Source: Candidatus Woesearchaeota archaeon (GTDB taxonomy: Archaea > Nanobdellota > Nanobdellia > Woesearchaeales > UBA11576). Taken from it: a DNA stretch of 8,326 nucleotides. Positions 4,699 through 8,326 of the stretch are shown one piece after another. A model generated the notes under the pieces. That model searched no databases and was not told where the DNA came from. It was given only the letters and a program-made list of their open reading frames with translations. Positions within the stretch are counted from its first letter, which is position 1; every line of letters starts with the position of its first letter. The stretch lies in assembly GCA_030591125.1 (NCBI GenBank), contig JAUVBP010000044.1, positions 1-8,326 of the forward strand, in the 5' to 3' direction. A program made the position numbers and the translations under genes.

Positions 4699-5837
4699 TC
4701 TTCTCTCTCCTCTACCTTGATCCCTCGCTTGCCGAGCTCTGTGATAAAATCATCATAGGGTATGTCCTTTGCAGAATTCAAGATGCCTTTCCCCTTTATC
4801 TTGCCTGAAAGGACCATCTGCGCGACGATGCTTGCGGTGAAACCCACTGTCCTGTTCATCGCCATGAAACCAGTATCAAGGTCACGCTTGTCCACCAATA
4901 TCTGGGTGATGCGTTTCTTCTTGCCGTCCTTGGTACCGCGAAACTCATTCATGAGCACAACCATGTCCTGCTCATCATCCTTGTATTGTAGTCTGGATTC
5001 AAGGACCTTTGCCATGAACTTTCTCGGGCTTATCCCCAATACAGGATCAGTATCTATAAGACCAAGATCAACAATCTTCTTCCAGAAATCAGAGTGCCCT
5101 GGCCACCTGAATGTATAACGGCCCATATCTTTCACCTGGTCTGCAAGACCCAAAAGCTTGGCATAAGAAGATGCCTTGCCATTAGGATAACGGTCGAACA
5201 CACCTATACCTTCCAACTCGACAGTCTCATTGTGATCAAATATCTTATCTCCAGCTATAGGTACGACTTCACCGTCGATGATCAGATCTGCAGGTCGATT
5301 GTATGCACCAAGCACACCTTCAAATATCCAGCTCACCTTGTAGTTCAGCGGATTGTCACAGGCTTCCTTCACAGGGACCCCTCCACAGGCAGAACGGAAC
5401 TCCTCCACCTCATCAAAACGGGATATAGCATTGCCTGCAAGCACAAGATCAATCCCTGGATCCAGACCTGCCTCAGGGATTATCAGCACACCCTTCAAAG
5501 CAGCAGCAGGAGCACAAGATTCAATGTGCTGCCTGAAAGAGGTATTCACAAGATCCGTGCCTGCCTCGATCGCCAGCTCTGCTATATGTTTCCGGAATGG
5601 TGTAGGGAGAAGATCGATGATCACGTCCGCCTCTTTCAGAAGAGGGAGCATCTCATCCCTGCTGTTCGCATCTGCAGACAGCACCTTTACCCGGGGATCG
5701 TTGATGCGACTTATGAACTCTGAGACCTGAGCAGGATCGTTCTCTACAACAACGATCTTCCTGATATCCTTATTCTGCACGATATCAAAAAGCGTCGCCT
5801 TTCCCTGCGCTCCAAGTCCCAATATGATTATGTTCAT
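4695..5837 (-). CDS. Saccharopine dehydrogenase-family oxidoreductase
   Basis: From the preferred ATG this is a 380-aa enzyme with an N-terminal Rossmann fold: GLGAQG at residues 7-12 binds dinucleotide, and Glu32 at the end of the second strand suggests NAD over NADP. Family landmarks follow: DVIIDLLPTPF (71-81), NTSF, PEAGLDPGID (121-130), CGGVP (151-155), and NPLNYKVSW followed by EGVLGAYNRPA. These define COG1748, which includes saccharopine reductase/dehydrogenase, lysine 6-dehydrogenase and carboxynorspermidine dehydrogenase. The pattern is closest to the lysine-dehydrogenase-like branch, but the substrate cannot be fixed. The ATG at 5837 is preferred over a GTG at 5843 because GAGGT lies 9 nt before the ATG and too close to the GTG. 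It is followed by ribL with a 4-nt overlap. Confidence 0.87.
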   Translation of the reverse strand: MNIIILGLGAQGKATLFDIVQNKDIRKIVVVENDPAQVSEFISRINDPRVKVLSADANSRDEMLPLLKEADVIIDLLPTPFRKHIAELAIEAGTDLVNTSFRQHIESCAPAAALKGVLIIPEAGLDPGIDLVLAGNAISRFDEVEEFRSACGGVPVKEACDNPLNYKVSWIFEGVLGAYNRPADLIIDGEVVPIAGDKIFDHNETVELEGIGVFDRYPNGKASSYAKLLGLADQVKDMGRYTFRWPGHSDFWKKIVDLGLIDTDPVLGISPRKFMAKVLESRLQYKDDEQDMVVLMNEFRGTKDGKKKRITQILVDKRDLDTGFMAMNRTVGFTASIVAQMVLSGKIKGKGILNSAKDIPYDDFITELGKRGIKVEEREE

Positions 5838-5861
5838 AGCCACTATACCTCAACACTCTTG

Positions 5862-5873
5862 AATTATTAACTG
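5862..5873 (-). promoter_or_regulatory. TATA-like element upstream of the oxidoreductase-ribL operon
   Basis: The minus strand reads GTTAATAATTCA about 30 nt upstream of the ATG at 5837, close to leaderless spacing. A second AT-rich element, CATTTAACTA (5890-5881), would give a leader containing the GAGGT site. Which one is used is unclear. Confidence 0.4.
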
Positions 5874-5908
5874 GTCTAGATAGTTAAATGTTTTGCTTAT
5901 GGATGAAG

Positions 5909-5916
5909 AAAAAAAA
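5909..5916 (-). terminator. T8 run ending the tRNA-Leu-like duplicate
   Basis: Eight consecutive T residues on the minus strand follow the duplicated tRNA 3' end by 6 nt. Oligo-T is the usual archaeal termination signal, so any transcript reading through the intact tRNA would probably end here. Confidence 0.6.
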
Positions 5917-5937
5917 GATTAGATGCGGGGGAAGGGG

Positions 5938-5984
5938 CATTCATCAAAGCTCCGCTTTGCTGAGGATTAAAGCGTAGCTTTAAT
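5938..5984. repeat. 47-nt insert of two abutting palindromes inside the T arm of the duplicate
   Basis: Hairpin 5966-5984 has 8-bp perfect arms (ATTAAAGC/GCTTTAAT) around GTA. Hairpin 5941-5963 has CAAAGC/GCTTTG around TCC, extended by TCA/TGA after one mismatch. Both share the form AAAGCNNNGCTTT with a 3-nt loop, and they fill the insert almost entirely. The insertion breaks the T arm exactly between the two blocks that are contiguous in the intact tRNA. Confidence 0.7.
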
Positions 5985-6008
5985 TTTGAACCCTCGTAAG
6001 CACTTCGC

Positions 6009-6029
6009 ATAAGGGCAAACTGCCCTTAT
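6009..6029. repeat. Hairpin with 9-bp perfect arms and 3-nt loop
   Basis: ATAAGGGCA and TGCCCTTAT flank AAC. It sits where the variable arm of the duplicate tRNA should be. Its 3-nt loop resembles the two palindromes at 5938-5984, but the arm sequence differs. Confidence 0.7.
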
Positions 6030-6041
6030 CAACCCCAGAGC

Positions 6042-6066
6042 GTATTCCTCGCAAAGCTTGGAATAC
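6042..6066. repeat. Hairpin with 7-bp perfect arms and 11-nt loop
   Basis: GTATTCC (6042-6048) and GGAATAC (6060-6066) are exact complements. One arm overlaps the anticodon-stem-like part of the tRNA duplicate. The loop contains GCAAAGC, a half of the palindrome form found at 5941-5963. Confidence 0.6.
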
Positions 6067-6082
6067 ACTTCTCAGGAAATAG

Positions 6083-6088
6083 AAAAAA
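6083..6088 (-). terminator. T6 run immediately after tRNA-Leu
   Basis: Six T residues on the minus strand begin directly after the discriminator base. This is the usual termination signal of archaeal tRNA genes and confirms that CCA is added after transcription. Confidence 0.6.
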
Positions 6089-6172
6089 TGCGGGGGAAGG
6101 GGTTTGAACCCTCGTAAGCACTAAGCTAATACGCCCTGAACGTATCCCGTTTGACCACTCCGGCACCCCCGC
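6089..6172 (-). tRNA. tRNA-Leu, anticodon CAG
   Basis: An 84-nt class II tRNA. Its acceptor stem is GCGGGGG/CCCCCGC with discriminator A and no encoded CCA. The D arm has a 3-bp CCG/CGG stem with a GG-containing loop. The anticodon stem ATACG/CGTAT encloses the loop TTCAGGG, giving anticodon CAG, which reads CUG leucine codons. A 15-nt variable region contains a short stem, and the T arm has loop TTCAAAC. The long variable region and A73 are leucine features. No intron is present. A TATA box lies 40 nt upstream and a T6 tract follows directly. A broken copy of its 3' half lies immediately downstream. Confidence 0.95.
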
Positions 6173-6209
6173 AGATGGTACTCAGGTAGAAATCAAGAAA
6201 AATATGCTC

Positions 6210-6217
6210 TTTATAAA
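6210..6217 (-). promoter_or_regulatory. TATA box of tRNA-Leu
   Basis: TTTATAAA (a palindrome, so readable on either strand) is centred about 41 nt before the tRNA 5' end, predicting a roughly 15-nt 5' leader for RNase P to remove. It sits between the tRNA and the end of the minus-strand surface-protein gene, so the tRNA has its own promoter. Confidence 0.65.
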
Positions 6218-6231
6218 CGTTATGCTTCTAA

Positions 6232-6927
6232 TCATGAACTGTCTGCAATCTCAACTGCAATCTTCCTGGCCACCTTGGCCAATCCTGCTGAGTCACACTT
6301 AATCCCAAGACAGGATACCTTGACAAAATAAGTGCCTTTTATGAAATAAAGGAATTCTCTTCCAGATGTGCGCTCATCGAACCTGCAGGAGGCATCACCT
6401 GCTTCCTGATTACTTTGTGAACAATACATCGCATACACTTTCCATGCATCCTTTGACTCTTCGTATTGCTGTGTCTCAATATCCACATAAGTCCGTCCAT
6501 CAGAGTTAGAAGAGCACTGGCATATGTCTACTCCGTCCACGACCAGAGGATTGAACGGGCAGTCATCTGAACGGCGCCACACACCCTCAAAGGTCTTCTT
6601 CAGGTAGGAAGAGCTGACGATCTCACACATCTTATTCTTCGAGAATACTGGTTCCGGCTCAACCATATCAAGAAGCTCTTCACCAGCAGGTACCGGTTCT
6701 GACACGATCTGATCCATATCCTCCATCCCTGTAGGATAAATATACTCAGACCTATTATCATATAGCTCGCTAGTAATCCTCTCAGCTTCTCCCGCCAGAG
6801 CCAGCTCAGCAGACCTGGACCTGACCATCCACAAAGCGGTGAATGCCAACAGGATAAGAATCCCAAGAATCATGAATATAGCCAGTTGAGCTTTCCTGTT
6901 TAACTGCCTCTTCTTGAACATCAACAT
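6232..6927 (-). CDS. Cysteine-rich surface protein with pilin-like N-terminal anchor
   Basis: A 231-aa protein. A basic N-terminus containing NRKAQ is followed by a 20-residue hydrophobic helix (LAIFMILGILILLAFTALWM). This is the arrangement of archaeal class III (prepilin-type) signal peptides, where cleavage would fall after the KA; a plain N-terminal membrane anchor is the alternative. An acidic linker (about 40-95) leads to a domain of about 125 residues with eight cysteines that match the lipoprotein at 1281-1931 one for one (DC, ICxC, YC, SCR, SCLGxxC). The domain should lie outside the cell. Its function is unknown and I recognise no family. The ATG at 6927 shares a base with the TGA of the metallophosphoesterase gene (TGATG). 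A GTG at 6930 and an ATG at 6921 are other possible starts. It is the last protein gene of the operon. Confidence 0.8.
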   Translation of the reverse strand: MLMFKKRQLNRKAQLAIFMILGILILLAFTALWMVRSRSAELALAGEAERITSELYDNRSEYIYPTGMEDMDQIVSEPVPAGEELLDMVEPEPVFSKNKMCEIVSSSYLKKTFEGVWRRSDDCPFNPLVVDGVDICQCSSNSDGRTYVDIETQQYEESKDAWKVYAMYCSQSNQEAGDASCRFDERTSGREFLYFIKGTYFVKVSCLGIKCDSAGLAKVARKIAVEIADSS

Positions 6928-7589
6928 CACAGCCTGATTATCTTCCCTTTCCGACCGACATTGATGACTGTTGTGTCCCCAATCTTCTCCTCAAGACCTT
7001 CTGCCTCGTGTACATGACCGCAGAGAAGCAGGTCAGGCTTGAAAGTCTTCACCGCCTTCTTGACAGCATCAGAACCCGGGACGAACTTAGAGAGCTTCTC
7101 CATCTTCGACTCTGTAGGGTGGATGTGCGTGACCATTATCTTCTTCTTCAGGTATCTTATCTTATCGAAACCTTTCTTCAATAAGTCATACATCTCTCCT
7201 TCATCAATAGGTGGCTGGGGCCCGATGTTCGTCGCTCCACCAGCACCAAAGATACCAACATCCTTGTACCTGACAGCATAACCATGTATGTTCTTTGCGT
7301 GAGGCTCATAAAGAGTAGCAAGAAAATCTGCAGTCGCTACAGTCTCATGATTTCCAGGGATGATAAGGACTTTCTTATTCTTCTTGGCAAAAGGCCCTAT
7401 TATGTTATCAGTAGATATCTCATGAAAAGTCAAATCTCCGCAGAGCACGACAAGATCAACATCCTCCTTCTCTGCACGCTCTGCAAGATCATTGATTGTC
7501 TTAGTATCACCATGCACATCTGAAGCTGCCAGTATCTTAAGCTTCTTCTCGCTCTCCTGTTCAGAATTCTCTTCAGACATCGTAATCAT
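6927..7589 (-). CDS. Calcineurin-like metallophosphoesterase
   Basis: A 220-aa protein with the full metal-binding motif set in order: Asp24-x-His26 (SDVHGD), Gly51-Asp52 (CGDL), Gly79-Asn80-His81-Glu82 (PGNHE), His155 in VTHIHPT, and Gly191-His192-x-His194 (CGHVH). These bind a two-metal centre that hydrolyses phosphomono- or diesters. The compact length fits the stand-alone YfcE/archaeal phosphodiesterase-like group. The substrate is not deducible. A polar extension of about 15 residues, rich in Glu and Ser, precedes the fold. The ATG at 7589 overlaps the stop of the YrdC gene as ATGA, which favours it, but an ATG at 7580 (MSEEN) is also possible. The protein has no membrane segment and is presumably cytoplasmic. 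Confidence 0.9.
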   Translation of the reverse strand: MITMSEENSEQESEKKLKILAASDVHGDTKTINDLAERAEKEDVDLVVLCGDLTFHEISTDNIIGPFAKKNKKVLIIPGNHETVATADFLATLYEPHAKNIHGYAVRYKDVGIFGAGGATNIGPQPPIDEGEMYDLLKKGFDKIRYLKKKIMVTHIHPTESKMEKLSKFVPGSDAVKKAVKTFKPDLLLCGHVHEAEGLEEKIGDTTVINVGRKGKIIRL

Positions 7590-8164
7590 TCTCTCTTGAT
7601 TATCTCAGGAGGAGTCTTCGTAAGATCGACAAGAGTCGACGGCTTGCCGTCAATGACCCCCTCATCTATAGCAAGATCAGTCATCACCTTTATGTTATGA
7701 TGGACATGATCCAAAGACTTACAAGTTGCCTTCCCATGAATGTTAAGGCTTGTGGTTATGATAGGAAAACCCAACTTGTTCACTGTTTTGGCTATCCAAT
7801 GATCAGGTATGCGCACACCAAGAGTGTTGCCATGAGGGTTGACCTCAGACAGGTATACGCACTCAGGGTTCTTCACTTCCATGATAAGAGTGTATGGGCC
7901 TGGAAGCTTATCGAGCCACTTGTCAAACTCTTTCTTGTAGACAAGATTATCCTTTATCCACTTCTTTGAAGGCGCAATCACAGACATCGCCTGCCTGTGG
8001 TTGATCTTTATATTCCGTATCCGCTGGATCAGCCCTGGCCTGCGCGCATCACAACCGATGCCATACAATGTATCTGTAGGGTATATGAAGACTGTACCTT
8101 CATGCAGCATGTCTGCATAAGACATTAGGTCCTTCACAAAATCCTCTTTTGGTATTATTCGCAT
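7586..8164 (-). CDS. YrdC/TsaC-family L-threonylcarbamoyladenylate synthase
   Basis: The enzyme activates threonine and bicarbonate with ATP to form threonylcarbamoyl-AMP, the precursor of t6A37 in ANN-decoding tRNAs. The preferred product is 192 aa, a YrdC domain alone without the extra C-terminal Sua5 domain. Visible family motifs are FIYPTDTLYGIGCDA near the N-terminus, basic residues in RNIKINHRQAMS that bind nucleotide, LPGPYTLIM, GVRIPDHW, PIITTSLNIHGK and STLVDLT. The start is set at the ATG 8164 (MRIIPKED) because a TATA box lies 27 nt upstream, giving a leaderless mRNA. A longer reading from the ATG at 8182 would begin upstream of the predicted transcription start. It heads the operon with the metallophosphoesterase and the surface protein. 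Confidence 0.88.
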   Translation of the reverse strand: MRIIPKEDFVKDLMSYADMLHEGTVFIYPTDTLYGIGCDARRPGLIQRIRNIKINHRQAMSVIAPSKKWIKDNLVYKKEFDKWLDKLPGPYTLIMEVKNPECVYLSEVNPHGNTLGVRIPDHWIAKTVNKLGFPIITTSLNIHGKATCKSLDHVHHNIKVMTDLAIDEGVIDGKPSTLVDLTKTPPEIIKRE

Positions 8165-8187
8165 ACACAAGAAACAGAGCATTGACG

Positions 8188-8195
8188 TTTATAAA
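8188..8195 (-). promoter_or_regulatory. TATA box of the YrdC operon (leaderless)
   Basis: TTTATAAA centred about 27 nt from the ATG at 8164 predicts transcription starting at that codon. This decides between the two candidate ATGs. Confidence 0.7.
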
Positions 8196-8208
8196 GGTTA
8201 TCATAAGG

Positions 8209-8222
8209 GCCCCTTGCGGGGC
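8209..8222. repeat. Short GC hairpin upstream of the YrdC promoter
   Basis: GCCCC and GGGGC flank TTGC. It lies between the end of the right-edge gene and the YrdC TATA box. It could stabilise the 3' end of the upstream transcript; no function is evident. Confidence 0.4.
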
Positions 8223-8249
8223 AGAACGAGGTCAGACAGTAGTGGCTTC

Positions 8250-8272
8250 GGAAAAGTAAAAGAAAATGAGTT
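8250..8272 (-). terminator. U-rich tract after the right-edge gene
   Basis: The minus strand immediately after the TAA stop is T-rich with interruptions (CATTTTCTTTTACTTTTCC at about 8268-8250). This is the form of archaeal intrinsic terminators. Confidence 0.5.
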
Positions 8273-8326
8273 TTAGGCCTCCATGTAGCCTGAGATAAAG
8301 CCTTCTTCAATATCAGATATCTCATC
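8273..8326 (-). CDS. C-terminal end of an unidentified protein (runs off right edge)
   Basis: The minus-strand frame is open from the window edge to a TAA at 8275-8273 and gives DEISDIEEGFISGYMEA. The acidic helix ending in EEGFxxGY is plausible as a protein C-terminus. The T-rich tract directly after the stop and the promoter of the next gene downstream support it as a gene end. Seventeen residues are too few to name a family, and the frame is inferred from context. Confidence 0.5.
   Translation of the reverse strand, partial: DEISDIEEGFISGYMEA

Larger units (their letters stand above)
5923..6055 (-). pseudogene. Degenerate duplicate of the tRNA-Leu 3' half, interrupted by palindromes
   Basis: Two exact blocks repeat the intact tRNA-Leu next door. 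A 20-nt block (5985-6004, equal to 6103-6122) covers part of the variable arm and the T arm. A 15-nt block (5923-5937, equal to 6088-6102) covers the T-stem end, acceptor 3' strand and discriminator. In the intact gene they are contiguous; here 47 nt separate them. Farther 5', a weaker match to the anticodon arm (AATACG and CTGGGG, about 6033-6046) is visible, with a 9-bp hairpin in place of most of the variable arm. No 5' acceptor strand or D arm is found, so it cannot fold as a normal tRNA. Part-duplication followed by palindrome insertion is the simplest history. Confidence 0.7.

Noticed and set aside
4285..4758. Plus-strand open frame of 157 codons opposite ribL
   Set aside because: It is antisense to a gene with clear RibL motifs, has no recognisable domain, and no promoter is placed for it.
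5094..5723. Plus-strand open frame of 209 codons inside the saccharopine-dehydrogenase-family gene
   Set aside because: The minus strand encodes a complete enzyme with Rossmann and family motifs over the same bases; the plus frame has low-complexity, motif-free composition.
5923..6055. Functional second tRNA with introns
   Set aside because: Even after removing the hairpins, the 5' acceptor strand and D arm are missing, so no cloverleaf forms. Assembly from a separately encoded 5' half cannot be excluded, but no such half is seen here.
5923..6066. CRISPR array suggested by the series of hairpins
   Set aside because: The hairpins differ in arm sequence and spacing; there is no regular repeat-spacer pattern and no cas gene.
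5923..6172. Integrated mobile element bounded by the tRNA 3' end and its repeat
   Set aside because: Only about 165 bp separate the copies and no integrase or cargo gene lies between them; at most it could be a residue of a lost element.
8165..8182. ATG at 8182 as the start of the YrdC-family gene
   Set aside because: It lies only about 10 nt from the TATA box centre, upstream of the expected transcription start; the ATG at 8164 fits leaderless spacing.

Overview
The window reads as archaeal chromosome. The signs are TATA boxes about 27 nt upstream of start codons (several genes look leaderless), a tRNA-Leu whose 3' CCA is not encoded, an archaeal-type FAD synthase (RibL), a bacterio-opsin-activator type HTH_10 regulator, and a pilin-like N-terminal anchor of a kind I associate with DPANN archaea (Woesearchaeota/Pacearchaeota-like). 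The archaeal call is firm; the DPANN call is an inference.

Left block (1-1931, minus strand): a cysteine-rich surface lipoprotein, then a tightly packed operon of a CYTH-domain phosphohydrolase and two tandem, clearly paralogous HD-domain nucleotidase-like genes. The second HD gene runs off the left edge. Genes are joined by ATGA overlap or 1-nt spacing.

Central island (about 2019-4244, plus strand, against an otherwise minus-strand window): an HTH_10 regulator, an intergenic region with three successive inverted repeats, then a three-gene cassette linked by ATGA overlaps. The cassette is a 39-aa single-helix membrane peptide, a 290-aa protein I cannot assign, and a 136-aa protein with two membrane helices around a coiled coil. 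A 16-bp perfect palindrome sits just upstream of the cassette TATA box. A 12/14 match to it lies between the TATA box and start codon of the regulator gene. This suggests one regulator controls both itself and the cassette, and it is the best candidate for an undescribed system here.

Right-centre (4276-5837, minus): ribL overlaps a saccharopine-dehydrogenase-family oxidoreductase. Region 5838-6231 has no protein gene. It holds an intact tRNA-Leu(CAG) with its own TATA box and T-run terminator. Directly downstream is a degenerate second copy of the tRNA 3' half, broken by a 47-nt insert of two palindromes and flanked by two more hairpins.

Right block (6232-8326, minus): a short YrdC/TsaC-type tRNA threonylcarbamoyl-AMP synthase, a calcineurin-like metallophosphoesterase and a second cysteine-rich surface protein form one overlapping operon. 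The last protein shares its eight-cysteine domain with the lipoprotein at the left but carries a pilin-like anchor instead of a lipobox. The C-terminal end of one more gene enters from the right edge.
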